Assembly: GCA_036925085.1 (NCBI GenBank)
Contig: JAUPFP010000017.1
Location: 3,402,058 to 3,466,057, forward strand
Direction of reading: 5' to 3'
Length of the DNA stretch: 64,000 nt
DNA from: Brachycybe producta
Lineage: Eukaryota; Arthropoda; Diplopoda; Playtdesmida; Andrognathidae
Under the pieces are notes generated by a model, which saw only the letters and a list, made by a program, of their open reading frames with translations, ran no database searches and had not been told where the DNA came from. The number at the start of each line of letters is the position of its first letter. Position 1 is the stretch's first letter. Positions 31,659 to 44,900 of this stretch are shown one piece after another. Position numbers and translations under genes: made by a program.

Positions 31659-32276
31659 AATTAAGAAGTGTTCGTTTTTTTATAAAATCATGTTTTATTT
31701 TTTTAAAAGCTGGGGGTAGGGGAAGGAAATGCAAAAAAAAAAGCCTTTCTTTAGGTATGTTGGTGGTGAATCCTTATTCCTTGATTGTTTCAGTTCTACG
31801 ATAGGGAAAAATACAAACTTTACATTAAGCAGTGAAATGCAAATTAATGAATTAAGAATATAAATTATGTCTTATTCGTGAATGTAGTCATTTTAATTTC
31901 CTTCACTATATGATAGTAAATCTGAAAAACATTTTTTAAAATAAAAACTTAAAAAAATCGTAATAGTAAAAAAAACGTTAATTTCCAACACTAGTAGTGT
32001 TGGAAAATGGAAAATAAAAAAAATAAAAAAAACGTTTTTTTTTTATAAAAAAACATAAAAAAACACGGTTTTTTTTTACAACACTAGTATCTTGGCCTAC
32101 TCTTGTATATAAGCTGACTTTTACGTTTTACCCTTATCAGGTATTGAATTTATAAAATTTAAAAAAAGTTTCAAAAATTTCCAAAAACATTTTTTTTATT
32201 TTTTTCAGTTTTGGCGCCCCTCCAGAGATGGCGCCCCGTGTGGCTGCACGCCTCGCACGCCCCTAAAACGGCCCTG
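30999..32276. mobile_element. hAT-type non-autonomous transposon, nested
   Basis: It starts CAGGGCCGTTTTTAG and ends CTAAAACGGCCCTG. A perfect 8-bp duplication GTTGTTTT lies at 30991-30998 and 32277-32284. Subterminal GGCGCCCC words on both ends. It contains a (TA)n tract and no transposase. Confidence 0.92.
31572..31654. repeat. (TA)n microsatellite
   Basis: About 83 bp of uninterrupted TA within the nested hAT element. Confidence 0.97.
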
Positions 32277-33464
32277 GTTGTTTTGTTTTCTTTGCCTGTA
32301 ATTCCATAGTGTCAAAAACGTAAAAAAGTGCACGTTTCATTAGGAAATAAGGTGTGTATTTTAAAAGTAAGGACATTCTGTTTAATTTGAAAACACTTGT
32401 AAAACAAGCTACACTGAGTTAGGTATAGAAAATGTTTGGTTGGTAACAAGTGTCAGTAACGAGTTTGTCCACTACACTTGTAAGCTACAAGTGTTATTTT
32501 CTGGTTTACAAGTAATGTACTTGTAAACTTGTAAAAATTCACTGTTAATTACAAGTGTACACTTGTACTTTTGTGCATTACTTGTAAACCACAAAAGATC
32601 ACTTGTAGCAAACAAGTCTAGTCGACAAACGTGTTACTGACACTAGTTAATAATGAAAGACTTTCTACCTAACTCAAAGGTAGGTAAAATTGTTTGAAAG
32701 TGTTTTAAAATTAAACAGAATATCATTAAAACACACAGCTTATTTCCTAATGCAACACTTTTAGACATTTTTGACAATATGGAATTACACACAAAGAAGA
32801 AAGAAAAAAAAACCCGCGTATTTAATGAATACGATTATCCTGACACACTACACTTGTTACAAACAAGTCAAATTGCACTTGTTCTCAACAACTTGTTACC
32901 TACACTTACAAGCTACAATGATTACTCACAAGACTTGTAGTTTCGTGAAACATCTGTAACCATTGTTATGGGCAAGACTTGTAGTTTTGTGAAATTGGCC
33001 CCTGGAATTCAGAATTGTGGTCAATAAAAAAACAAAACATTCTTATATGTATACGTTCCCAACGTAACTTAGGCTTCATTCGAAAAAACTAACTTTGACA
33101 GGAAAAAAAACCTCAAATACACTCTTGGCCTGAGTCCTGACCATGTTTTAGGCCTAATACAAGTAAATAATTAATAAAGTAATAAAGTAGTAATAATATA
33201 TTAAAATCAATTTTGCACAAATTGATTTGGTAAATTTTTTTGTGTTTGTGTAAAATTTTCGTAAGCCGTTAAATGCTCGGAGGTGTTACCCCCAAGTAGC
33301 ATCATTTCGCTGGGCGAACGTTGACTACTTGTCGTTACATTTTTGGCCGTACAATTGTTTGAAATAGGTGACTCTATAAGTTGGTGAAATAGGGACCCCA
33401 ACGTTGGGTCTTGTCCAAGGTAGCCAACGTTGGTTAACTGTTGCTTCTGAGTGTTGACCCAACG

Positions 33465-33640
33465 TTATTTTCACTCGCTTTTATTTAACTTCATAATTTG
33501 TTTGTTTGTCCACCACCTTCTGAAATATTTGAAAATAATTTACACGGCAAGGGATTGAACCCATGACCAACATTACCACGGGCTGAGAGCCTGAAACACG
33601 AACCACTAAACAAACAATACAAGCACAGATTATATTTTCT
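33465..33640 (-). repeat. tRNA-derived SINE, copy 1
   Basis: On the minus strand a tRNA-like head has a box A-like TTTAGTGGTTCGTG and box B GGGTTCAATCC. The tail region TCCACCACCTTCTGAAATAT (plus strand) is shared with 37955-38120. The head is too degenerate to be a functional tRNA. Confidence 0.6.
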
Positions 33641-33845
33641 TCTTTTTTTTTTTACAAAAACATGATGTTTTTGTTTAATTTTCTTGTTTAAATCTCAAAA
33701 TATTTTTTTAAGTGCCCGAGCTGTTCTTATTGACACAATTCTTACCAGGGAGATTTTAAGGAGTATCTAACATGTGTTGGCAAACTGTTGGTAGAATTTG
33801 GTTGGCCCAATGTTGGCAGAATTACATTGACCCAAAATTGGGAAG

Positions 33846-34330
33846 GGGTGTGGGGCATTTGCCCTAAAGACTCATTGTCCTAAAACCATTTGCCCTAGAA
33901 GGCTACCTGCAATAAAACTATTTGCTGTAAAGGGACATTTGCCCTAAAACCATTCGCCCTAAAGGGACATTTGCCCTAAAACCACTTGCCCTAAAAAGAC
34001 ATTTGCCCCCCCCCCCCCTTTACCCCTAATCAGTCGTGTAAATTTACGTCATTTGGCTTTTTTTTTTCTTCACGCCTGCAGCATGCAGAACATATTTACC
34101 ATACTATACCAAAAGACACTAAACTGTATGAAAAGAGAACAAAAAAGTGGTTTTAGGGCATAATGCACTTTAGGGCAAATGTTCATTTAGGGTAAATGGT
34201 TTTAGATCAAACATCCTTTTAGGGCAAATGGTTTTAGGGTAACTGTCCCTTTAGGGCAAGCGGATTTAGTGCGAATGGCTTTAGGGTATGTTCATAAGGC
34301 AAGTGTACTTAGGGCAAATGTTTATATCTC
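33846..34330. mobile_element. Fold-back element with tandem-repeat arms, copy 3
   Basis: It begins GGGTGTGGGGCATTTGCCC and ends ATGTTTATATCTC. 9-bp flanks ATTGGGAAG and ATTGGGATT (7 of 9). Opposed TTTGCCCTAAAACCA and TTTAGGGCAAATG arms around a core (34020-34160) related to copies 1 and 2. Confidence 0.7.
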
Positions 34331-34340
34331 ATTGGGATTC

Positions 34341-34398
34341 GGAAGTACACTGTTGCCCCAACATTGAATCGACGATGTTGGGGCAACAGTGTACTTCC
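34341..34398. repeat. Perfect 24-bp inverted repeat
   Basis: GGAAGTACACTGTTGCCCCA(ACAT) at 34341-34364 is exactly complementary to 34375-34398 with a 10-nt loop. It belongs to a wider stretch with CCAACGTTGG words (33390-33460, 33790-33840, 34400-34450) that fold-back copy 3 seems to have split. Confidence 0.9.
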
Positions 34399-34796
34399 AT
34401 TGCCAACGCTAATTGCCATATGGTGGGCCAACGTTGTGTAAACAATGGGCGCTACTTTGGTATGTACTGTGCCTATTTTGCCTAATCAATAAAATGGCCC
34501 TGAAGTTGGGTTATGGTAGGTTTGACCATGTTATAATTGGTTATATTAGGCTTGTTGCTCTTGATTTCATTTAAAAATGATAATATTAGACCACACTCAT
34601 GTTAACACAGCAAACACTATTTAAAATGCCCTAGTCCTCCAGGTAAATTCTAACGTTTCCCCTTTTTTTTTTGCACGTTTTTCTTGTTTGCATGAATAAG
34701 ATATGTAGCTTATGCAAGTTATTATGTTACAGTTATGGTTAGGGCTCATTCAGATTGTTTAACAATGAGTAATTGTTGCAGTTCTTTTTATATTAA

Positions 34797-35570
34797 GAGG
34801 CTACATCACTAAATTACTTCGAAAAATCTCCACAAAGAGCGCCAGCATCGTTTTTCTACATGCATTGAGCCCATAGAATCAATATTAAAGGAAAAATGTT
34901 TATTTTTAAAATACACAGTTGCGGCAGTATGTTTATTTTTCATATTTAAAGTTGTCCAATATTAAGTTTTCAAAGTGCAATGTGCACCTTAAATATATGC
35001 TCATCGAGTGAGAGAATGACAAAAAATTGGTAAGTGCGGTTATATTTTTAAAAATTATTTCAAAATCGCGAATCTTATATTAAACTCTATTGAATACGCT
35101 CAAATAAAAAAAAAACCCCATTAAAATTGCTCGTAAAAATAATTTAAAAAAAATAGAAAAAAAGCGCAATGTGTTGGCATCACTGTGGTTTAATTGTAGT
35201 TTTTCAAAATTATTTTTTGGTATTTTTACGAGCAATTTAATAAATGTATTTTTGCTTACGAGCACGTAATCAATGGAGTTTAATATAAAAGTTAGAAAGT
35301 CGCGATTTTGAAATAGTTTTTAAAAATATAACCGTACTTACCAATTTTTTGTCATTATATCACTCCATCAGCATATATTTAAGGTGCACATTGCACTTTG
35401 AAAACTTAATATTGGACAACTTTAAATTTGAAAAATAAACATATTGCCGGTACTGTGTATTTTAAAAATTAACATTTTTTTCTTTAACATTGGGTTCTAT
35501 GGGCTCAATAGAAAAACTATGCTAGCGCTCGTTGCGGAGATTTTTCAAAGTAATTTAGGTATGTAGCCTT
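34797..35570. mobile_element. TTAA-flanked fold-back MITE, copy 2
   Basis: Starts GAGGCTACATCACTAAATTA and ends TAGGTATGTAGCCTT, with TTAA on both sides (34793-34796, 35571-35574). Same family and arm words as 19980-20807. Confidence 0.82.
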
Positions 35571-35574
35571 TTAA

Positions 35575-36131
35575 GCAGTGCATAGGCGCACTTTAGCACT
35601 ATATCATAGTTCAGCTTGTTAAGTTCATCGTTTAATTATTTACGTTTGTGCTTGTGGTTAGTTTGGCACTTGTTCATCTTAGCTTTTTCAATTCATATTT
35701 TGTTTAATAAATAACGGGACATATTTTCCCTGTTCCAACTCTTATCATGAGCAATACTAGTTTTAAAATGAAAAACAAAAAATTGTGTTGATCTCATTCA
35801 AGAATAAATGATTTTCAAATAAAAATCATTAAAAAAAGCAATTCTTTATAAATGACTAAAACAATGATTTCCACATTTTCAGTGAAGACCATGATTATGA
35901 TGATGATGATAATGATCTTAATTAATGATGGAGGTTTTGATAACTTCAAAAAGCGTCTTGTTAATTTGTTTATTGGCACTTGAGGACAAACATTAGTTCT
36001 GTTTTTAATCTCTACATTTTATGTTGCAATTATACTTTTGCCATCCTGGTTACTCAATTCTGGCTCAATACAATGTCATTATGGGCGTTCCCTGATTTAC
36101 ATGTATAATGGCAAGTGAGGGACGCTTATCT

Positions 36132-36169
<38 letters not shown>

Positions 36170-37300
36170 AAAAACAAAATTTGTGATGATAATCAATTTT
36201 TATGTTTTAAAAAAATAGGTTTTTGGCGCCACTATTATATACGTCATCTTAAAAATTCGTGCAATTTTTCATAGCTCGCTATGCTTGCCGAAATTTATAA
36301 AAAAATGTGTTTTTTTCCCTCTCATTTAGACTTTGTCACTTGCACTCTAACCTAACTTGCGGGCGCCCCTGCAATATGAGTCTCTTATTTGTCAACTTAT
36401 CATACAACCTGCTTGATATTCTAATTTAAAAATTAAGTTTATGATTGATTCACAGTTCAAAAGTTAAGAACCACCTTTCTCGAGTGAAAAAATAGCGTTT
36501 AAATGAAATGCTTCAAGAACTAACACAAATTCTGTTCTCCTTGAGCTCAACAAAACCTTCTGAAATAAGTTTTTAGAACTTTTTTTCTTCTAAAAATGTG
36601 TCATTTTTCACAAGATTCTGAACTGCAGTGTGACCATAACCAAATGTAGAAAAATGGAAAAATATTAATGTCCTTATTCTTAATAGCCAACAGTAGGACC
36701 ACGTCAAGGTTCATAGACTAACACGTTGGTTGGTAACCAAAAACTATTTGCTAACCCCTAACTTTATTTCTTTTTTTAGCATCACATTTGTATCACATGC
36801 TCATTTATGACATTGAATTTACTCTGGAGAAAAAAGATGACAATTAATAGGCACAAAAAAGTTGGAAAACAAAAATGCCTTTTGCAAAAATGCCCATTTT
36901 CACCAAAAAAGCCCATTTTCTGGGTGCAGAGCGAGTCTTGGGGCGAACTCCACTGAGCAACTCCACTTTTGTCCAGGTCCACAATGCCACAAAACAGACT
37001 TTCCAGTTTAGAAACTCAATCCATTGAAAATGGAAAATCTCGACTTTTTTGCTCTAATTAAAAATTTCGCCAATAAAAAGACCAGAACGGCCAACTTTTA
37101 ATCTTCAGATATTAACTAAAGTTATATAACTAAGTTTATTAGTTTAAAAATTTTCTTTGTGATCTTTGCACTAGTTTGTTATTTTTGAAAAAATCTGCCC
37201 CAGGGCGCTAAAGAGGCTAATGGCCGATAGATTTGCCACCCTGTGCAAATGCACAAGTTGCACCCTCGGTCGCATCGGCCCTGTGGGCCCTCAAACCATT
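35575..37300. other. Spacer with a (CT)n tract, no gene seen
   Basis: (CT)n at about 36134-36167 and a GAT-rich patch near 35895. Otherwise AT-rich sequence without convincing ORF, splice-bounded exon or transposon ends. ATGCCCATTTTCACCAAAAA and similar words recur locally near 36890-36920. Confidence 0.35.
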
Positions 37301-37306
37301 GCTAGA

Positions 37307-37386
37307 AATAGGAATGCAGGGTGACATAGGCAATATGGCGAGTGATGGTGGGTGATATTAGCCTAAGTCACCCTGCATCCCTATTC
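37307..37386. repeat. Imperfect 80-bp palindrome
   Basis: GAAATAGGAATGCAGGGTGA on the left pairs with TCACCCTGCATCCCTATTCC on the right. A possible tiny MITE. Confidence 0.7.
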
Positions 37387-37954
37387 CATTGCAATGGCTT
37401 GGGGTGGCGGTATTTCTTGAATTCTTTGGTTACCGGCCAACCTGTTTGTCTATGGATCTTGCGACTATGTGTTGTTCAGTCAATTTTGCCCATCTGTTGT
37501 ATTATCGTCTAACTAGATGGCATTCATGATCTTAGAAATTTTGCTTTCAGAACTTTTGTTGGGCTATAGGAAGTACGCTCGTACATTCCAAATAGAACTC
37601 TTGAATTTATTTCAGAAATATTTTTAAGAAACAAATTTGTTGAGCTCTAGGAAGGCTTTAAGAAGCACGCGACTGGCTCTAATCATGAAATATTTATCTT
37701 ATATATGTATTCAAAACAATTAAATGTCAATTATCCACATTATTTCATTGTTGTTGGTTTTATCACTATTATAGTCACTTTTAACGAAGTCATGAAAACG
37801 GTTCGCACTTGTAAACATTTTTTGTAGTTGTTTAAAATGGTCATATAATCGTATTTGAAAAAAGTACTAAAAGTATAAGGGTCATTCAGAATGTTTTGCC
37901 CACATTTTTGTCTCCGTGAAAAATAATATAATTGGAAACAGATGAAATCTATTA

Positions 37955-38120
37955 TTACTCGCTTTTATTTAACTTGATCATTTGCTTGTTTGTCCACCAC
38001 CTTCTGAAATATTTGAAAAAAAAAAATCACACTGCTGCAATGGATTGAAATCAATCATTACCAACATCGCCATAGGCTGAGCAACTAACCACTACATCAA
38101 CAATACAAGAACATATATCG
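37955..38120 (-). repeat. tRNA-derived SINE, copy 2
   Basis: Shares CTCGCTTTTATTTAACTT, TTGTTTGTCCACCACCTTCT and the degenerate tRNA-like head with 33465-33640, same orientation. Confidence 0.55.
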
Positions 38121-38833
38121 TTGCATATGCTGTACATTATTACTTTTTAGACCGTTTTTTTAATAAAAGCAAGTATCACAAAAAAATTGATTTTTGTTTT
38201 TAACCTCTGCTTACATGCACTACTTTTATACATAGTGTCTTTCAACAGTGTGGTTTCATGTATTGATGGGCGATATGGGTGCCTGTATCTGTATAGCATG
38301 ATTAATGTTAAAGGGCAACTATCTACAGTGTATGTACACACGGTTTAGAATATGCTGCTATACATAGTACCCAGTCATATATCTGAAATTCTAAAATGTG
38401 TTTCATAACTTTTTTAATCATAATTCACAAAAAAACAGTTTTATTTTTGAAAATATAATAAATTGCCGTTTGATTATGCCAGCACTTTTTTTGTGCAAGA
38501 AGCACATAGTTTACCACAGGCCACCCATATTAGAATTCAGAAGTTTTTAATTTTTTCTGTATTGGCGAACGAATGGCCAACTAAATTCAACACGACTACA
38601 GACGTTTTTTAAAGTCTGTTACAGTTTTACCTAATTTAACTTAATCTGGAACAGAAGTGTAGGTCCCTTTTTGAAAAATTAGGCAGTTTTGGACTTTGTT
38701 GCTGCAGAAATGAAAAATTTAGAAAAACACATACAATCGGTTTTTAGCATCAAAGCATTAAAGCATCAACTCGATTGAAAGATACAAATAAATAGGGTAA
38801 AGGGTAATGAGGAAAAGGACAATAAGAAAACAC
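38121..38833. other. AT-rich spacer or 3' part of the host gene, no exon located
   Basis: Lies downstream of the last supported exon on the minus strand. No ORF or repeat I can assign. Confidence 0.3.
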
Positions 38834-38984
38834 TTGTATCTTATGTAAAAGTTGTAACAAATCCGTGCACCGCATTACAATACTAAACTTAATTTCGTAC
38901 AAAAGTTCGCTAAAGAGGTTTTGCGACTGTGAAGATGTGACTCCAACAGACACCAAAGGACTTTTGTCCAAGTAGAAGAAAGCC
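38834..38984 (-). CDS. Host gene exon (C-terminal region)
   Basis: Acceptor CTTTATTTCCAG and donor CAA/GTGTTTTC bound 151 nt. The first base completes the codon left open by the exon at 39050-39144. Translation includes [20 protein letters not shown]. Linkage to the DH-PH exons is inferred from strand and position. Confidence 0.55.
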
Positions 38985-41900
38985 CTGGAAATAAAGGGAG
39001 ACACTGTAGAAAAATAATTCTAGTAAATAAAATATGTGACTATTCCTACCGCAAGTGATCAGCTCTTTCAATCATTTTAGGTCGAAATGAAAAAAAGCTA
39101 GGCAAAACAGTAGCATCAGGAGACTTGGAGAGACCATCTTTTTGCTGATAGTCTTTAGGTTACACAATAGATGAAACTGCGAAATATAAGAAGACAACTC
39201 CAAGCCGCCTAATGCTGGTGGCCAAACAAACTGAATGACCATCACATTTTACATTTGTTGAATGATCAGTGGACAAAATGTACGTCCTTTCATGGGTCCA
39301 TTAATACTCAAATATATTAATAATAAGAATAAAAAATATTTAAAAGTGCTGTCAGCTGGTGTCAACAACTATTTTTTGTTTTGTTTTTTCATTCGGACAA
39401 TAATATAACCAACATTTTATTTGATTGTATCTTCCGCTTTGGTATCCGCCAATTCACCTTGATATGTTTTATTTATTTAGAAAAAATATATCATCACATA
39501 TCTTAATTATTCGATTGTCCAAACACTGCAAATCTGCAGCAAATGCTCAATAAATAAAAGTAAATTCGATCCACGAATCGACTACAAACTCATTTCTGGA
39601 ACTGAGTTTTCGATAACAATCTTTTTACCCGAAAATACGGCTTGAATTGTAGGACTAATGAAATATTTAAAAAAATGGCCAATATTCTGTCACTGTTTAT
39701 TTAATACCTATCTGACCACCGCCAAACCTCTGATTACGAAACACCGTGTTCTGCAAGGTTCGCTTCCACTTTTCTTGTGTCTCCTTCAGTTTTATAAGCC
39801 AAGTTCCCTAAACAAAAAAAAAATTAGTTACAAAAGTTAAATCTTTTAGCTATTTCCTTGCTATTTACTTTTGTTTGGTCACTGGGTGACTGAAAAGTAT
39901 ATACTGCAACTATCTGTTGAAACCTGTTAACGTTGACTAAAACAAAAGCATTCTCCAATTTGTTAGCTGTAATTGTAAATTATTATTGCATATTTATGTT
40001 AAATGTAAAAAATTCAGCTAACAAATGAGGTTTGTCTCAGAAATCCTGAGAAAGATTTGTTTTTAAAGTTTGTTAAGGTTCTTCAAAATATGGCTCCTTG
40101 GGAAAGCACAACCCCATGTCAAGTGGTTCTGATAATCATGGTAACAATTGTGGATGCATTTTTCTGTTAGGGTGTTCAAAACTCGCATCATGCTTATTGT
40201 CAAATGAAGATGACCTTTTAAATGATTTTTTTAATCTTTGGGAAGAGAAAGAAGTTGCACATCTAATATTAAAAATCAGTTAAAAGTCATCTCATCTTGG
40301 GACAATAGACATCATGCAGAAACCACCATGAAAACCCTAACGAAAAAAAAAGACTTCCAGAATTTTTTCCTCTACCTTGGTTAGAAAATCCAGAAACGTG
40401 TTTTTGTTCGTGTTTAGCCTGATTGGCCACGGCCCAACTCTCTACTCGAGTTGGCCTTCGTAGTAACCAGGCTAGAGGATTGTAATTTCTATTGAAAGAA
40501 AACAACTGATGATAATTTCCTTAAATAACTCGACACACACACGGTTTAAGTAAAACTCTTTATGATTACAAACTGTGATACAAAAAGTACAAAAAAAGTA
40601 TATAAAACATCTCAACCAACAGACTGCCTTGGGCTCACCTGGCATGCTAGTTTTATTCTTTGGCCACTAGAAGAAATAATTGTCACCCAAAAATCAACCA
40701 TAGGTCATACGGACCAATGATTGACCATGGTTACAGAACACTACCATGTTTGCAATCTAATTCTTAGAAATATGCAAATAATTTTGGGTTATTCTTGCTA
40801 AATTATTTATTACCTGTAACGAGCCATGAAAAAACTAGAAAAAAATCAGTTTTCTCCATATAATTGCTATTACACGAGTCGCAGGTCATCAGAAACTAAT
40901 TTGGCAACTTTCAAAGACCACCTAGGCACCAAGGGATGCCATCCATCAGGGTGGTCAGGCATGTGAAGTTACTCACACATGTACGATGGATGTACATGTG
41001 CTGGTGATGTCACACTAGTGTGTCTTCACATGAAACATACTTTGAAAGAGATCACATTATTGTAGTTATTAATGCTTCGCAAGCAGCTAAGAAGGCTTGT
41101 GGCAGTTGTGGCTACCTGGTCTGCTTCAATCAATTTTTTTGATAGAGCAGACGAACTCTCTATGGTGGTCTGCCTGACAGCATACAGTAGGCTGTTGGGA
41201 CAGACGCCATTTTGGTGCCAGCAGACCTCTCACCATTGGAGTCAATGATGGGACATGGTCCGGGAAGGTGGCTTCCTGGTTGGTGACCATCGATATTTTA
41301 TCAGGGAGATTCCAACCGTGCAGGTGAGGAAGGACAGCGCCAAGAGGCGTAAAAATAAGTCCGGAGCCGCACGGATCACTGCTCGAGTCAAGGCTCTTTC
41401 AGAGAGAGAGAGGCCTGGCTGAAAGCCCACGAAGAGGCGTTAAAAAAGTTCACGTCTGCTGTGGGTCTTCCAGCCGAAACTCTCTCCCACCCTGAAGGTT
41501 GTCTAGGGGCTGCTTGGCCGGGGAGTCCGGTTGCTGTTTCGGGTCTGCCTGAAGCAGCAGCTGGATGCTCCAACTGGCAGTCAGACAATCCCAAAAGGGA
41601 CCGGCGAGCGGAGAAGAAGGCTGCCCAGCCTCCAGTACCCGCTCCTGGTAAACTGGGAAAATCTGCGAGTGGTGGTGGTGATAAGGGACAAAAACGGTCC
41701 CGCCCTCACACCCCACCAGTGGCCGAAAGCCCGAGAAAGAAGAAGGCCAATTCCTCTGGTCGAGGAAAGGCCTTCCAACCTCGAAAGCCTCTGTGCTTCC
41801 TATGATTTATGATGGGTTACACCACTAGTAATATTATAATAGTAAAAAAATAAAGAGCCCATTAATGTGAATTCATTTTCCTGTATAAAATCCTCTGCAA

Positions 41901-44900
41901 GAGTTCCATTGTCTTACAATTCAAAGAACAAATTACCACCACTAGTAATATAAAACTGTCCATGCATGAGTAGTCATCAAAGCGTCCTACACAGTTAACT
42001 TCAAGTTGATTTAGGAATAAAGCCTTGTAACACCCATTAACTCCTGTTCCCGCCAGATTCCATAGCCTGGGGGTAAAGAACTCCTGCTTGTCCCTCCCTC
42101 CCCTCTGACTCACACTTCTGACGCACATCGAAGTGGCAGAATAATACACTTAGGACCATTGTCACTTGGACCTGGTTACACCTCGTAGTTGTACACAGGT
42201 CCAAGGTATAAAAGGACCATGTTCCTCTTTGTTCCTCGTCCTTGTCTTTGCTCTCTTTTGTACTATGTAGATACTTATCTGTATCACATCATGGGCATGA
42301 GGATGCACCTTTGATATCTAACATTCATCCTTGTATACTACGGGTGCATGGAAGGAGGCACCGCCGGCTCCGGCCGGGTGGTTGCCTCCAGGAGGAACTT
42401 GGACCGCTCCTGTGAGAGTTGGTCGTGGAGGTCCTCGAGCCGTTCAGCGACCGCGTGTCCACTTGGTGGATCCCACGGATGCTGAGCCTAATGCTGAGAC
42501 TTTCGGGAACCAGAGCAGGGCACCACGGTGGGTAAGTACAGTGCCATGGATGCCTGCTCCGGCCATCCCATCGGAGATCCAGGCATTTGGTTTTTTTATC
42601 CCTGTTCACTTGCTCATTCGGTTTGATGAACAAGAGGACATAACGCCTTTTCTCCGGCAGTTCGAAGCCAAAGCTCGGGCTCAACGCTGGATGGACGAGG
42701 CCAAGTGCAGTTTTTTTATGTACCGGCTGGATGGTCCGGCCGAAGAGTACTATGCCAGTCTGGTGGAGTTCGTGCCGGACCTGACCTGGCCGGAGCTGAG
42801 GCAGGAACAGAACAGCTTTGGAACCAAGAATCAGGCTCAGGCCTGTTTTGACCGTTTTGAGGCGATGATGCAGGGGCCTGCGGAATCACTCCAGGCATTC
42901 TACTGGCACTTTATTGAGCTAGCGGAATGAGTTTCTCCTCTTGAGGACGAGTCTTGTCGACTCCTCCGGTACAAGAAGAAACTGCAGCCGGCGATTCTCA
43001 GACCTCTCTGGGGATCGAAGGATGAGACAGTAAGGAACTTTACTGCTGAGGCAATGTTGGTCGAGGCCGACATGCTGACGGCATTAGCATTACCTGCCCA
43101 TACCTTGATGGTACCAGAGACCAAGGCTACGGCCAAGGCCTCTGGTGCTGTGGCACAGCCCAAGGGGTCTGCTACATCTTCTTATAACCCTTAGGGTGCA
43201 AAGATGGTGGCACTGTCCAAATCGGACAGAGCTGCCGCCAAAACCGGAGGGCAGAAGAGTAAAAAGACAAAGCGGCAGAGCCAGGGTGGAAATAAGTCCA
43301 CAGCGGCCCCATCAGGGTCCGGCCAAACGGCTGGTAGTGGAGGTCCTACTCATAGGCAATCCGGTCCATACTTTCGGTGTAACCAGACGGGTCACCTTAA
43401 GAAAGACTGTCCAAAGGCTGTTGCCCAAGGACAGGTTGCTCGAGTATCCCCGGGCGAAAACCCAGAGATGCGGTATATGTCGGGTCTAGCACCCGTGGTA
43501 CTGCAGGACCAGATGTTCTATCTGTTGCCCCTGGTCAAACTGGCACCGGTCGCTGCAGAACTGAGCTGCAGACAACCGGGATTGCTTAAAAACTCAAGTG
43601 CCCGGCAAAGCCGGCAAAGTATGTGGGTATTCTGTATGAAGCAGGGGTGATTCTGGCGAGGTCTACGGACCCGGACATTACCTGTTAGGTGTTTCCGAAG
43701 CCATGCCCCACAATGGAAGCTGTGCTGGTCCAACTGGAGAGTTGCGTGGCACCTTTCTTCCCTGTTCGCAGGGAAGAAGGTTCGGATGGTATGGGCAATA
43801 CAAGGGCTTCAGGCATTGGTGCGCCCATGCTGTTGCCCAAATCTGGTAGGTCTCCTAGTTTGGAGACTGGAAGCCAGACCCCCGAGCATCCGGTACGACT
43901 GTCCCCTGTGGACGGGAGGACGGATGAGTCTCAGAAAAGTAATGTCGGGCAACGATGGTTGCGCATTCCGGAATTGCAAACCCATGCTTATTTGCGTGGG
44001 GCACCACGTGTACTGGTGTCGATGAACGATCGGCTGGTTGAGTTGATCGTCGACACCGGGGCCGAAGTTTCGGTTATGAGCATGTTGGTGGCACAGTAGA
44101 TGGGGTTATCGGTGCAGGAGGTTAACCTCCCCTCATGCCTGACGGGCATGGGCGGGTACTCCATCGTGATAAAAGGAGTCATGTACGTGGACATGTAAAT
44201 CCACAGGAGGTCCATACGAACCCATCTTCTCAGTGAGGGTGAAGGAGACGCCATAATAGGCGTAGACCTGGCTTCTCGGTTTGGGTTGATGTTGGACATC
44301 GTGAGCCGGAAAATATACTTCCAGGAAGATATCTGGACCGCACATCCAGATGCTCTTCATGCCGTACTGGCCGATCAGACTTTGTAGGGTACTTCGGTAC
44401 ACCTTCCGAACTCGTTAGCGGAGCCACTGGCGAAGCTTCACGATTCTGTGGAGCCTCTGCTACTCCCACCTTTCGGGATACCGAAAGGGATGCCTGTGGA
44501 TCCTGAAAAGGTGGATGCGTGGGTCAACATTGTGTCGCCCGCAACAGTTCTCCAATTAGAAATGAGAAAGTTTGTTCCCTGCGACTGTTGGAGAACGTAT
44601 GGCTACCAGCTCATGAGCGGAAGGTGGTTTCCGTGAGCTTGGTAGAGCATGCTGGCCCTAGACAGCTGCTTCTCGTAGAGCCCCATCGTAAAGCCTTAGG
44701 TGGCCGTGGTCTGTTGGCAGTGACGGGAATTGCCGAAGCCACAGAACAAGGCTCTTACAATATTTGGCTTGAGAACGTTGCCGATGTACCCATTGCCCTG
44801 GAAACAGGGGAGGGTGTGGCGACAGCTCAAGCTGTGGAGGCAGCCCTAGTGGTGGGACTGGATGGTCCATCTAAGTTGAGAGGGGGAGACCCCACTCATG

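Larger units (their letters stand above)
30753..33002. mobile_element. TIR element interrupted by a hAT insertion
   Basis: The ends are GGGGCCAGTTTCACCAAA at 30753 and TTGTGAAATTGGCCCC at 33002, near-complementary. Subterminal sequence on both sides is crowded with TTACAAG/CTTGTAA words. No ORF. I could not see a convincing target duplication, so I leave the superfamily open; the GGGGCC terminus is compatible with PIF/Harbinger or ISL2EU types. A hAT element (30999-32276) sits inside. Confidence 0.65.

Noticed and set aside
40098..40505. Small ORFs on both strands near the RhoGEF exons
   Set aside because: No splice-bounded, phase-compatible exon and no recognisable sequence.
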